DNA from: Astrothelium macrocarpum | Taxonomy: Eukaryota > Ascomycota > Dothideomycetes > Trypetheliales > Trypetheliaceae | NCBI GenBank assembly: GCA_021030915.1 | Contig: JAGEMR010000096.1 | Location: 1 to 64,000 of the forward strand | Length of the DNA stretch: 64,000 bases | Reading direction: 5' to 3' | Shown here: positions 1 to 12,474 of the stretch, in pieces | Layout of the letters: the number at the start of each line of letters is the position of its first letter | Numbering within the stretch: position 1 is the stretch's first letter | Program-made: the position numbers and the translations under genes | Notes under the pieces: model-generated | What the model saw: only the letters and a program-made list of their open reading frames with translations | Databases searched by the model: none | Told to the model about the DNA's origin: nothing

Positions 1-1090
1 TTAATATTTTTTAATAATTAATTTTTTATCAGAATTATATTTTAAATAATAATTATTATTATATAAAATTTATAATTTATTAAAATCTGATGCGTAATAT
101 ATTTCGAATTTTATATAAATAATTAATCATATTTTATATATCATTTTATTTAAATAAAAAATTGTAATTAATTAAATTTATAATATAATTCAGAATCATT
201 TTTTTTTATTTTGATAAAATTTATTAAATTAATTAAAATATCATATTATAATTATCAATTATTGTATTAAATAATTAATATTATATAAAAAAATTTATAA
301 ATTTGAATAATCTTTTATATATTAAATTTTTGATCTTTTTTTAAAATTTTGAAAATCATAATTATTCTATTTTTTTTAAAAAATATTTCTATTTTTATAT
401 ATAAAGAAAAGTCGCGTTAAAAAGAAAAATTCGTATAAATACGGAGCGGTATTCCGCTCGTTATATTGTTCCGCTCGCTATGTTGTTCCGCTCGCTATGC
501 AGATACGTTATAGATATATAAAATAAACTTTATATATAAAAAAAGAATGAAAATGAATATTAATTGTATTATTAAAATAAATCGTATAAATTTGAAAAAC
601 TTTCATTTTTATAATAATAATATAAAAATTAATAATAAATTAAATATTTATCTTTTTTTTGTTTTGCGATTAAAATATTTTCTATTTCAATTATAAATAA
701 TATATTAGAGAATTTTTTTTTATAAATTTATTATATAATTAATTAAAATCGTATAAAATTTAATTCTAAAAATATTGAAAGAATTAAATATTTAAAAAAT
801 TGGATTCAAAATAATATTTCAAACTTTGATTTAAATGATATTGAAATAAAAAAATAATCAGATAAAATTTTATATGAAAATTAAAAATTTCTTTTAATTT
901 TATTTTTGATTATATCAAATTCATATTAATATATGAAGATTTTTATATAATTCAATCAATTCAAATTTATGAATAATGGATCGTATTAATTCTAATTAGA
1001 ATAGTCAAATAAAAAACAACATTTGAATTAGAATAATTTGAGTAATCCATTCATTATTATTCTATTTACGGACTATTCATTATTATCCAA
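1..1090. repeat. Extremely AT-rich block, probably RIP-degraded or repeat-derived
   Basis: Almost pure A and T with long TAATTA/TTTTAAA runs and no ORF of note; composition switches abruptly to ordinary mixed sequence near 1090. A small island near 445-500 has a phrase containing CCGCTCG repeated three times (ATTCCGCTCGTTATA, GTTCCGCTCGCTATG twice). Such blocks in ascomycetes are usually transposon relics mutated by RIP, or centromere- or telomere-proximal DNA. No transposon can be recognised here. 1091-1387, between the block and INO1, is normal composition with no gene seen. Confidence 0.7.
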
Positions 1091-1387
1091 TTCATCAATC
1101 CTTCCGATGTCTGCCTAGTAGTCACGAGATGGAGCTAGCCTCAATCAGAACCCCCAGGCTATTGTGAGTCTATGAAAGGATCGCTCGCATGAAGAACCGT
1201 CAGACGAAATGGAACACGTGTACGGAGTTGTGAAAGGCTTGAAAGGTAAATCTATGGTGTAGCTTTAATGAGAGAAAGCACCTATCTACGGTATTTCGAG
1301 CGCGTTGAGGCGCCTCGCTACAAACGCTACCTGTCGTACATCCATCCGAGTGTTGAACCACGGACGAAATTTTCCAAATCTACAAAT

Positions 1388-3123
1388 CTAGAAGAGCTTG
1401 TGCTCCAGTGTCATGTCAGACTCGGGCTGTAGTCCGACGCAAGCGCGAAGGATATTTGTCAATGCAGCGCGCTGTTTAGCGAGCGCATTCACGACGGGAG
1501 TACCAGGAGGCGTAAGGGGAGCCTGATCTCGTTAGTTTCCATAGACTTCTAGTCACCGAGACTTAAAGTTCGCTTACCTTAAGCATATAGCTAAGCACAC
1601 TGAGAACGCTATGGAAACCAGCATATTCCTTACCTGCTCCGTCTTCCCCTTTCAACCTCCACTGCACACGAGTCATCAATTCTGCGATGACAACAAGGTC
1701 AATAATCAGAGGAGATGCTAGCAAGGAGTCTTCGCAGACGTTGAACAAGCTAATAGTCTGGTGTCCTCCCAAAAAGATCTCTGCATAGTATTCATCCAAC
1801 GCGCGCTTGTTGTCTCCTACCGCTGGCATGTACTTGATCACAACACAGTGGTCTGGATGTTCGCCTTCCTTATAGAGAATGGTGTTGGCTGCTACCATGT
1901 CATCGACCACATTGGATTTGGAGATTTCCTTGGAACGAAATTGCTTCTGAGAACTTAGGTTCATCCCATCGTTGTTTCCAAGGTGGTTGTAGCTGGAGAT
2001 CGAGGTAAGCTTAATCCCAGCATTGATGAGGAAATCCACAAGGGCTGATTTCATTTTCGTCTGTCCGGACTTGAAGTCATCTCCACCAATGAAGGAGCCA
2101 TGCTTCTCCGCCAAGCCAATTGCTCCAGGAACAAAGGTGTTTTGAGGAGAGCCGTTGATGAATGGAGCATCCTCCAATATGCAGGCAACGGCAAAGACAG
2201 TAGATGGTGCGACTTCAGAATGGCCTTCTCTGATCGATTTCAGAAGATTATCGGCAGTGTCGTTAACGCCTTCGATGATATCGGCGTAGCGCTCAGTGTT
2301 CGCTGTCCACTGTACAATTACTTTGTCCAAGTCATGGGTAGCCTTGAACTCCCTGAGCAAGTGACATTAGCATAAAACATCGTTACGGTACTGATTGAAA
2401 AAATAGTGATGCGTACCGTATGTCTTTGCGAATTTGCTCCACATGTTCAAATGAAGCTTTGGTGCCAGCAAGTACATTGTCAGCTCGACCTTCTTGATTG
2501 GCAGCAATGAAGTCCGGATAGTAGATGCTCGGAAGCGGCTTCATCTGCGCCATTTGCTTACGGACCAGATTCTTCAAACTGGGTTCGAGGACCGCCGCAC
2601 GATCCATTGCATCGGCAAGATTCATGCCACTGATATCCCAGCCTCCAATGACCAGGTCATTGGGATGGACCATTGGGAGGAAGTCATGAAATGGGATGTT
2701 AATCTCCTTGCCTGTCTTGGAATCGCTTCCTAATTTGACGGTAGAGGCCATTACCACGGACCCATAATAGTTTGCAGCTCGCTTTCCCTCGCGTGTATCC
2801 CACACGAGACCATTGCGATTCGCCATGATACCGGCCGTGACCGTGGTACCATTGTTACCTCCCCAACCAACGAGCATCATACCCGTTTTGGGCACCTTGC
2901 GATCGACTTTAAATTCATACACAGTCTCCTTTGGAGTGGCTACATAATTGCCACCAGCGTCACGTGAAATGTCGGTTGTGTGATAGATGTAGTTGGTATT
3001 GATCTCCTTTTCGGAATATTTGACGTTCGGAGAATTGACCTTGAATTGAATGTCTCCAGACGACGGAACACCGTGACTGCCCCCATTCTGAATACCATCG
3101 CTGTACTCTGCGTGAGGAGCCAT
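1388..3123 (-). CDS. INO1: Myo-inositol-1-phosphate synthase
   Basis: Converts glucose-6-phosphate to myo-inositol-1-phosphate with NAD, the committed step of inositol and hence phosphatidylinositol synthesis; a cytosolic homotetramer in the family. Exons on the minus strand: 3123-2417, 2352-1578, 1522-1388; introns of 64 and 55 nt with GT..AG ends. The product is 538 residues, against 533 in yeast. The dinucleotide-binding motif GWGGNNG lies at about residues 86-92. The family motifs WTANTERY, GGDDFKSGQTK and NHLGNNDGMN follow in exon 2. The last exon supplies the usual C-terminal helix and ends in LEHKLF. The start is the only ATG that gives the family N-terminus (FKVNSPNVKY). No inositol-response (UAS-INO) box was recognised upstream. 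Divergent from the LIM gene across 2 kb. Confidence 0.96.
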
Positions 3124-5168
3124 GTTTAAGAACAGTTAATTTTGTGAAACTTAGACCGCTCTACGTCTATGGATTGCGAGGCAAAGCTCCTAACGCTCTT
3201 CCAGTAGCGGCAGAGCGTTTCCCTGCGAAGGGATGATGAATCCTGTCGGATGACATCCCGATTAGCTGCAAAGACATTTTGATATCGAAATCTTCAATCT
3301 TCGTTTAGAGAATTTGGAGACGCACGAGTTTAGAAGATTGGAAAACGTCTTGACGGCGGGTCACAAACGACCCAAAAATTCTCCAGCTTCTTTGATGTGT
3401 GAAGACAAGGAAATGTTTACTATCAATTCAATTCTTGTTGAACAATTTCTGGGCGGTTAGGTTTCTGTTGTGGGAAGCGACAACGAAAGTTTACTTTAGT
3501 GGCTCGTGACTTGCCGACCTACCGCTAGACTGATAACGCCTGGGGGACTACTTTGACATCCTGGCATGACTCTCTCTTACGCGGACGATATTAGATTTGA
3601 TTGCTTGCTTGTGATCATTTGCCGATCTAGATCTCGAAACCCCACAGTTGGACGTGTTATACACAAGCGGTGAGCATTCGCTGTACGCTTCTGAAGATGG
3701 AGCTTTACGACAGAGTGACTCCAAGCTTGGCGTCAATGTAAGGTGACCTCCAGCACGGCAACAACACGCAGTAAAATGATCAATTTCGCAAAGCAAATCG
3801 ATGGCAACCGTTTCATATAAGAAAATAGTGATTTTATGTTTCAACCTTTGCGGGAACCGCCCTTGTCCATCAGTTGCCATATTTGAACACCAGGGCTTCA
3901 ACTCGGTAAATAGCGCTGCGATGCGGTGTGAAGCGCTTAGGCAAGAATTGCATTGGCGGGACCCTGCTTCAAGCACCTGGCTGCAAGCACCTGGCAGCCA
4001 CCATCACACTGTGAGCGATAATGAGCCAAAGCGGCACGCACATTTTCGTGGTCAAGCGTTAGTGCGGCGCTTTTGCGACGAAAGCTGCTGGAGGATTCTC
4101 GCTACCTCTTCGATCGAAAGGCATCGCAAGAACGACGGCAGGCATTCAGGACATGCTGCAAGGAACGTGCTGACGACATGCTATTCATTATTACTCGCGC
4201 GTGTTTGTAAAAGACTGTCACAATGCGATGGACCGCTAAAATCGTTAGATTGCAGTTTTCATTTCGGCCAACGTTGACACCTCTGCCCGAACCACGCCAG
4301 TGGCTGCATGCGATTTTAGCCTATGAGAGGATTCTTTCCGTCGATCCAGGCACGGTAGGCTGGCGATTGGCTGAAGCTCAGAGTGGCGCACGGAAGGTAG
4401 TGCGTGGATCGAAATCTCCGCGTTACGTCTTAACCTCTTATGCACGACAGCTCCATCCATAGCGTCGCCTGGGGCACCCTGGGGCACGCAATGAAGATCC
4501 TTGACCCTTTCTGCGACTCCTGCCGTCTCCGTTATTGAGGGTTGAGGGGATAAAGACAACAGTAACAACGATGGAGCTCGTGCAAGAGCTTTGGTTTCAG
4601 CCGCCTCCCGCTGCTGGGTGACGCCAACTTCACAGAATCATGGCATTGCGATGACAACAGCACCCTTTGCGTCTTACGTAGGATTCCCACAGTTCATGTG
4701 CATATACGCCTATTCCGAAGAAGCTCCTCAAATTGAGTACTTGCAGCAGCCTCATTCAGCGCTATTTCTTGACCTTATCTCATCACTCCGAAGCGACCTG
4801 TTGGCTCGTGTTCCTTGTCCCCACACGTGCAACGCTGCCCAGGGGTTCTCGTCTGCACTCATTTCGTGGAATAGCCATACATGCGTTGTCGTTTGCACCC
4901 CTCGAGCTCCCAGCGGCTACACTTTCAACTCATTGGATCGAACCTCAACACCGCTCTCTTTACACAGGAGTGCAAGCTGCTCATGTGTCCAAGACACTGA
5001 CTTTCAATATACCATTCACGTTTGACTCTACTTGAAAGACATTACATTGGCACGACGCGCGTTTGCCGCTGCATTTCGATATTCCGTATGCCCGCATTCT
5101 GGGAGTCCTCTTCTTCAAACATTGAAGCTCCGAGGTGAGGTTGCATTGGGGAGAGAGCATTAATCAAG
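3124..5168. other. Intergenic, no gene recognised (2.0 kb)
   Basis: The spacer between the divergent INO1 and LIM genes. Open stretches of 80-158 codons occur on both strands but overlap one another, lack family motifs and have no consistent splice structure. It must contain both promoters. Confidence 0.6.
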
Positions 5169-7669
5169 ATGGCCGACGTCATGCGGCCATCGAGCTTTTT
5201 GCCAGCTATCAAATGTTCCGATTGTGGGCGAGAAATTGAGATATCAATGATGGGGGATCATATTTGCACTGGACCACAAGCAGGTAAATTGATCCTATAT
5301 GAATTTCTTCATTGCGAACAACGTGTATAACTTGTGACTAGATGTGGAGCCTTTTTCGCAAACCCCACAAACTCGAAATATAGAAAACCCATTTCTGGCG
5401 CCAAATCAAGCAAGGAGCAGAGCTTATTCGAGAGCAGCAAAAGCTGCCCCTCCTCGGATAGATCCATCAGTAGCAAGTAAGTCTGCAATCTTGTCCGATC
5501 TCAAGGCCATCACTTACTCATAGTTATTAGATCGACCTTTTCTCGGCCGTGTTCAAACGACGCCCTCCAGCGGCTACAGCAACTATTCCCGAAGTCCCTC
5601 TCCTTTGACTCCTCACAGCCAACCAAAATCACCTAGACCTGTAGTCAGGTCAACAACAAGCCCACTGCCTCGACCGTACAATCCTCCCTCCCCTGAGCTT
5701 GCTTCTTCGAACCTAGATTGTGCTTTTCCACCATTTCCTACATCGCGCAGTGCTACTCCAGATTCCGCAAGCATTACCGCCCCCAAAGCCAAAGTACCCA
5801 CTCGGAACATTTATGAGGAGCCAGATTTATTCTACGCTCCCGTGGATGCAAAACCAAAATCCGGACCAAGCATCTCACAACGGATGGGTACGATGTCGCC
5901 AGGTCCCTTTGCCGGAATGCCGAAAGAAGATAAACAAGATCCTGAATCTCCAGAAAAGAAAAATACATCAAGACATAAGAGAACAGCGACAGCAAGTAGT
6001 GTAAGAGAGTCATTGCGAAGTAACGCTTCAGCGAAAGGAGGACATGCGCGTTGGCCTTCGACATCCACTCCAGATCCCAGTTACGGTCCTAAGCCACCAG
6101 TTGGCGAGCTTGAAGAAGACCGTAGAGCAATAGTCTCACGTTCCTTAACAAGCGGAAAAAGACCTCCCCCGCGACCTGCTCGGCCTACGGAAAACGTTGA
6201 TTCATTCCTGCGAGATCTGAAGGAGCGAGAGTCGATGTCGAGACCACCAGCAATTAGCCCGGCCAATCGCTCAAAAACATTTCCCTTAAGGAAAGAGAGT
6301 GAAGACGATGTTGGCAGTGTCTCTAAACCGCTAGCAAGGAATCCGTCTGCTCCTACGCATACAAGACGTCCTACGCTACCTTCAAACCCAAAAGCCGGAG
6401 CACTTCCAGCGCCTCTGATGTCACGCAATGCAGATGGTGTTGAAAAATCTAAGAATCCGTCGCCTTTTGAAGGGATGAATCACTCACGAAGTCGAAGCGC
6501 AAGCCGAAGCGGCATTTCCACTGGTATGCTAAAGACGAAGGAACCGCCCCTACCGCCAACACTGAGCATGGCACAACCCATGCGAGCTCCTGCCGGCATA
6601 CATAGCCGCGCAAACTCGTCTTCATCAAGCGGCTCCGATAACAGGAGGTCCGGTTCGAAATCGACACCACCAACTTCAGCTTCATCGAGCATGTCGTCCA
6701 CTACGAGCTCATCCGAGCTTTTTGCCAAACCCAGTCCATTTCCAGCCCGACCGGCAACCAGTCAAGGCAGCGCTCGACAATCACAGACTCGCAAACCAAG
6801 CAGCCAACAATTCCAATCCCTCAACGCATTTGCCCTCCCCGCCGCTCCTTCAACTTCTCTCAACCGTCCCAACGCACCTCAACCCATTAGCAATCTCGAC
6901 AAACGCCCGGTCGTCGACGGCCCCGAGTCTCCCATGGACCCGGCCATCCAAAACGGCCTCTTCAACTCCCCTCCCTTCTCCGCCAAACCTCAAGACCTGC
7001 CCAAACCATCTCCCGCACCCATGCTATCCAAACCTCTACCCCCCAAACCCGCACCCAGCCCCGAACCGAGTCCCGAGCCTCCCGCCGCTATCCGCAGACG
7101 GCCCACAACCAAGGGCAGCTGTCGTGGCTGCGGTGAGCTCATCGTAGGGAAATCCATCAAAGCAGCGGACGGCCGGCTAACAGGCCGTTACCACAAGCAA
7201 TGTAAGCCTCTCCACTTCTCCACTTTTTTTTGTCAAGTCCGTCTCATCTGATCAACGCTATTCCTCAGGCTTCGTATGTCAAACATGCCGCGCACCCTTC
7301 GCCACTACCTCCTTCTACGTGCACCGCGACCAGCCCTACTGCGAACTCCACTACCACACGCTGAACGGCTCGCTGTGCCACGCATGCCACCTCGGCATCG
7401 AAGGCCCGTATCTCGACACCGAGGCGGCGCACAAGTTCCACCCGGCCTGCTTTACGTGTGGCGTGTGTGCGGTAGTGTTGGACCGTGATTACTTTGAGGT
7501 TGGCGATGGCCACTTCTGTGAGAGGCATAAGTGGGGGAGGCAGGGTGCCGGAGGGGGACTGGGGGTGGGGTTGGGAGGAGGAGGTGGGCAGGGGCAGTTT
7601 TTGGGGGTCGGCATGGGTGGGGCGAGGAGGAATCCGGAGAGGAGGACGACGAGGTTGATGATGATGTGA
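5169..7669 (+). CDS. LIM-domain protein, paxillin (Pxl1)-like
   Basis: Probable adaptor at polarised growth sites or the septal ring, by analogy with yeast Pxl1. Exons 5169-5283, 5342-5476, 5531-7201, 7269-7669; introns of 54-67 nt; 773 residues. The N-terminus carries the short motif SFLPAIKCSDCG..ISMMGDH, which I associate with fungal LIM proteins of this type. A Ser/Pro/Arg-rich, presumably disordered region of about 550 residues follows. Two LIM zinc-binding domains close the protein: LIM1 starts at CRGCGEL (about residue 614) and LIM2 at CHACHLG, ending FCERH. The last intron falls inside LIM1 at a cysteine codon. The tail is Gly/Arg-rich and ends in MMM. The first exon was identified from the conserved CxxC motif. 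The exact orthologue (Pxl1 or another fungal LIM protein) is inferred. Confidence 0.88.
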
Positions 7670-9820
7670 GATTAATGCCTAATTTTGAGAAGATGGGAAA
7701 GGGAGAGGATGGATCTTGGTGATTTGCATTTTGTTGTATGGTTGGTGAAAGTTTAGCAGCGGTTGGTCTTGTCTTCGCTCGTTTTGCATTTTCCTGGAGT
7801 TCTCTTTCTTCATTTCTTGGGGAAAGTTCTTTTCATGGGTGGCATGCCCTTCGCTTTATACCCCCGATGGCAAGATTTGGATTGGCTGGTTCGTTTGATG
7901 GGAAGGAAATTGGATTGTGTGATGTCTCTCATTTGATTTAGTCATCTGGCAAATATATATATGTATATATATATATGTATATAATTCTGCGCTTTATCGT
8001 GGAGCTGAGAACTGTCTATCTGGGTGGCGTGAATAACAATTGGAGAAGTCGTTTGCATGAAAATACCATTAACCCCATAGGCCTGTCCAATAATGAGATC
8101 CGTTAGTGCGGGACAATGATTCCACTGCAAGGGCGGAAGATATCCTGTGTACCGGTTTACTGTGTGCATGCATATCTGCAAGGACTAGTATGCTGTGCGC
8201 CGAGCAATTCCTGATTTCAAATTCCGAAAAACTCTAATGACCATGACGATTCCATGTTTTTTACATGGCCTTTTCCAGTTCACCAGGGTATATTACGTTC
8301 ATCAATTTCTCGCGGGCATCAAGCATGGCGAATCGTTGGGGGCAAGATCAGAATAAACTAGGTGGTTTTGGGTGGAGGATCTGCTGTTCCACCCAGTTTG
8401 AGCACTTTAGCAGCTGCTAGTGAAGCCAGGAAGGGTAGGTCGTTATGCGATCTGATTCGTTCCAGGAGTTTACTCAAGATGCTTGGGTACACTTAGAAGT
8501 TATGCTATGATTGCCAGCACTATCTGGCATCAAGAGTTCAGAAGGCGGCTCTTACGGAATGTTTCGTGATGTTGGGGCGGCGATTTGAGATTGGCAAGGG
8601 GATGCCGGCTCAGGTGTGGAGATGAGAGCCGTCTTCTAGAAGCCATGGAAGGAAAAAGGAATATCGGGTTACTGCATGACGACTCGCACGATGCTTAAGC
8701 TCATCATGATACAAGACACTCAGAACGTATATCAGGAAGTAATATAGGAAGCCGTGATGTATCGCAATCGAATCTGAACACAATCAATGTGATCCGTGGT
8801 GTGATGGGTTTTGGTAAGCTGTGCTGTTAAAATGGCGCGGTCAGGTCAAAGATGTCGATCAATCCATCATGAAGAAGCAGCGGTGTTTGACAGGAGGTGC
8901 AAGGAGTAGCAGAATAGAGCGAGATTCGTCAGAGAGCGAAGCGATCGGCAAATTCGGTGCCGCAGGATTCGCAGTGTAGTGTTTCGGGCTGCAGCGACTG
9001 CTTACCCCTTTCTCTCTCTGGCCTGGTCTCCCGCTTTTCGCCAAAAGTCACCATCCAACACTGCTCCTGCGCGCCGCTGACCTCGCCCTCGTACTGGCTT
9101 CCAACAAAAGGGAAAGCCAGCCATCTCAGCTGCCCGTCCCTGAGTGATTACTGCACCTTGCAGCCCTCAAGCTGCTGGTCATCAAGCTCCCTATTGCTCC
9201 AGTTGCACAGCAGCCAAGTTTAAGATCTCGGCCGGCGCGGTTTTGGTCCGTGCTCTGCTACGGAAGTTAATTGGCCTAGGGCTAGCCTGCTGCTTTCCAA
9301 ATCTGCGACGAGCTCCACCTTCCGCTCTCTCTCGCCCAGGCCCTGACTGGGAGACTCTACCTACTACCGAGTACTCGTCCTTCTGACAAAGCCACACCCT
9401 CATTCACCCTGACCAGCAAACTATTTTCCACCTTCGAAAATTTCAAGATACCCGCTGTCCAAAGACAGGTGAGCAAACTCCTGAAAATCTAAGCCCGTCC
9501 CCACCGTCGCTGGCTACAGTTCGCCCGTCTGCTCCTTTCCGGCAGGCGCGTTCCCACCCAAGCGCACTCGACAGCCTTTGAGCCTGACGAACTCTATCTT
9601 CTGACTGTCGATATCCGAGTTCTGCCGTGCGCCTAGGAAATGCATGCTGTCTTGCATGCATTCGATTCCGTTGTCAGCCTGCTAATCATTGTGATCTAGC
9701 ATTGCATTAGGACCATTTGAATTTTCCGACCCCTTGTGAAGTTCTGTTCAGCCTCTTCACGCTTCAATTCACCAGTCACTCTTTCAAAACCCGGAGACTT
9801 GATCTCCAAACGCCGCCGTC
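7670..9820. other. Intergenic, G-alpha upstream region (2.15 kb)
   Basis: No convincing gene. A short TA/TG microsatellite lies at about 7950-7983. The part just upstream of G-alpha (about 8990-9800) is pyrimidine-rich, as in many fungal promoters and 5' leaders. Short ORFs here show no motifs. Confidence 0.6.
7950..7983. repeat. TA/TG dinucleotide microsatellite
   Basis: Alternating TA with TG interruptions, just 3' of the LIM gene. Simple sequence only. Confidence 0.8.
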
Positions 9821-11067
9821 ATGGGTTGTGGTATGAGCACAGAGGAGAAGGAGGGCAAGGCAAGAAATGAGGAAATTGAGAACCAGTTGAAGCGGGACAA
9901 GATGATGCAGCGCAATGAAATCAAGATGTTGCTACTTGGTTCGTCTCACCACAACTTTGAATTAGACTCTCGATTCGATCGTGTCACTGATACTCTGTTT
10001 AGGTGCTGGTGAATCTGGAAAATCTACAATTCTTAAGCAGATGAAGCTCATCCACGAGGGCGGCTACTCCCGTGACGAGAGAGAGTCCTTTAAAGAAATC
10101 ATATTCAGTAACACAGTCCAATCCATGCGCGTCATTCTTGAGGCCATGGAGTCATTAGAGCTTCCTCTCGATGACCAACGGGCCGAATACCACGTCCAGA
10201 CCATCTTCATGCAACCGCAGCAAATCGAAGGAGAAAGCCTTCCCCCAGAAGTTGGCCAAGCCATCTCAACACTCTGGAAGGATGCTGGTGTACAGGCTTG
10301 CTTTGCAAGGTCACGAGAATATCAGCTTAATGACTCGGCTAAATAGTAAGTCTATCTTTTTGATAGTTACATTGCATGGATCCCTTGTCCTAACATCTGA
10401 TCCCAGCTACTTTGACTCCATTGATCGCATTGCCACGCCAGACTACGTCCCCAACGATCAGGATGTCCTGCGGTCTCGTGTCAAGACCACCGGTATTACA
10501 GAGACCACCTTTATCATCGGCGATCTGACATACCGCATGTTCGATGTCGGTGGTCAACGTTCAGAACGAAAGAAGTGGATCCACTGTTTCGAGAACGTTA
10601 CTACCATTCTTTTCCTTGTCGCCATCTCCGAGTACGACCAACTTCTTTTCGAGGACGAGACTGTCAATCGTATGCAGGAAGCCCTGACTCTCTTCGACTC
10701 CATTTGCAACTCCAGGTGGTTCATCAAGACATCTATTATCCTCTTCTTGAACAAGATTGATCGATTCAAAGAGAAGCTCCCCGTGAGCCCAATGAAGAAC
10801 TACTTTCCAGATTACGAAGGTGGCTCCGATTACGCCGCTGCCTGTGACTACATTCTCAACCGCTTCGTCTCCCTCAACCAACATGAGACCAAGCAAATCT
10901 ACACTCACTTCACCTGTGCTACCGATACTATGCAAATTCGATTCGTCATGGCTGCTGTTAATGGTAAATTCCCCACCTCTTCGACTCCAACCATAGTCAA
11001 TGCAGTCCGCTAACGTTGTTTAGATATCATCATCCAAGAGAACCTTCGACTTTGTGGTTTGATATAA
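9821..11067 (+). CDS. gna-1/fadA: Heterotrimeric G-protein alpha subunit, group I (Gi-like)
   Basis: GTPase that relays signals from seven-transmembrane receptors to cAMP and MAPK pathways at the plasma membrane; in filamentous fungi it controls growth, conidiation, mating and secondary metabolism. Exons 9821-9938, 10003-10345, 10407-10963, 11024-11067; 353 residues, the standard length. The N-terminus MGCGMS has Gly2 for myristoylation and Cys3 for palmitoylation. The P-loop GAGESGKST is at 40-48 and is split after its first glycine codon by intron 1. Switch II is DVGGQRSERKKW, with the catalytic Gln; the base-recognition motifs are NKID and TCAT. The C-terminus CGLI carries the cysteine four residues from the end, typical of pertussis-toxin-sensitive Gi subunits. 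Intron 1 has the less common donor GTTCGT. No key residue is missing. Confidence 0.97.
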
Positions 11068-12075
11068 TCCGATTCGACACTTTCCCCTTAAAGAAGCATA
11101 AGGTGGCTGTATAAGGAAAGGAAAATATGTGAATTGCGGGCAGGGGAGTTTGTATGTAAATCAGAGCATCGCGGCCTCCCAAATGTGATTGATGCTGTGC
11201 AAGCATCTTTGATACCCTACCGATGTCGAAATGTGGTATCACCCGCGCGATCTCATCATTTAAGGCGTCTCGGCATTCGAATGTGGTCCTCTCCAGCTGT
11301 GTCAGTGTCTCTCTCTCTGTTTCTGTCTCCCGACCATAGTCGCTGGGAGATCTGGCTTTGCGTGCGTACGTGCGTCGTGATCATTCTGTGGTGGGGGTGA
11401 GAACATGGAAATACATGAGGACAAGAGCTTGTTACATACCTTACCTGTTGCTCAATCTCTTTTTTAATGGACTGCTGTTTGCTTTCTCTTTTTATGTCTC
11501 CCCGCCTGTGTTTTCGGGTGCGTTTTCCTTTTGAGTGGTGGAGGGGTATTAGTGCTGATACCCACATAGCTGCAGCTTGAATATCATGCCATAAGTTCCA
11601 CCAATCATTGGTTTCTTCATGGTGTTCCCTGATATCTGCTCGTGACATTGCTTCTTTGTTTTGAGAGTTCCTCCGATTCCTAAAACATGCTTTAAAGAAC
11701 CTGATGAGGTACTACCTCATTTCTTGATCTTCCCATTGCGCTATCTCTTTGTGGGGGCACTTTTGTCTTTGTTCCGATGATGGTCTCTCTTTGTAATTGG
11801 GAATAGCTTTGTATCAGGAACAGTGACTTGGGAATCCAGGGCAAGGTCTGTTTTGACAATGTTAAACCAAATCTCTGGAGCATTTAGATTTACTTCACTG
11901 ATCCGCAACTCTTCCCTCTCCCTCACTATCATTCATTCGACCTTCGAGTTGCCTCATTTGTTCACAATCACAATTTTTGAATATTGACACTTTCACCCAC
12001 TGATTCTTGGTTCTGCTTTACTCTCAAAATTCATTGCCAAGATATCCGAACCTCTCAGAACTTGAGGATCTGATA
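11068..12075. other. Intergenic (1.0 kb)
   Basis: Downstream of G-alpha; holds its 3' UTR and the leader of the small Cys-rich gene. ORFs on the minus strand at 11256-11648 and 11692-11932 are short, low-complexity and without motifs. Confidence 0.5.
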
Positions 12076-12297
12076 ATGGTTTCTACTAAAGGCGGCGTAC
12101 AACATCACTGCCCGGGTGCCAATAATTGTAGACGCAAAGCAATTGTTCCTGGGACAAAAATCAGGTACTGCACCAAACATGAACAGTATTGTACCAAACA
12201 TGATGAAGCTAATCCAGAGATTTACACCAAATCTAGGGAATGTAGAAAGTGTGCCTTTCTCTGGAAGCAAGCAGAAAAGGAGAAGAAGTCAGGCTAG
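12076..12297 (+). CDS. Small Cys/His-rich hypothetical protein
   Basis: I do not recognise a named family. The start at 12076 gives 73 residues; the frame is open further upstream, but the upstream part (from 12007) has no Cys pattern. In the 73 residues, Cys and His are spaced like zinc ligands: HHCPGANNC, then YCTKHEQYCTKH, then ECRKCAF, followed by a Lys/Glu-rich helix ending KKSG. There is no signal peptide or membrane segment. The gene lies between G-alpha (+) and the APH-like gene (-), whose stop codon is only 178 nt downstream. The dense ligand pattern in a short frame argues that it is real, and the likeliest role is a small zinc-binding protein. A short DNA-, RNA- or protein-binding role is possible; nothing in the sequence decides it. 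Confidence 0.5.
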   Translation: MVSTKGGVQHHCPGANNCRRKAIVPGTKIRYCTKHEQYCTKHDEANPEIYTKSRECRKCAFLWKQAEKEKKSG

Positions 12298-12474
12298 AGG
12301 ACGAGACAAGCAGAGTAGCGGGCCGGGTGGAATGGTTACGAAACTAGGCCATCGTGAAGGTGTTCGTTGAAGCTCTCTGTCTTTAGTTGATCATTGTCGA
12401 TGGGCATTTTATATATTAGACATTACTGCTGGTATTTGACATAATGAATTACCATTCTTTCGAAATGACACCTC

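Noticed and set aside
3548..4462. ORFs of 79-158 codons on both strands
   Set aside because: Mutually overlapping, no motifs, no consistent splice structure; treated as intergenic.
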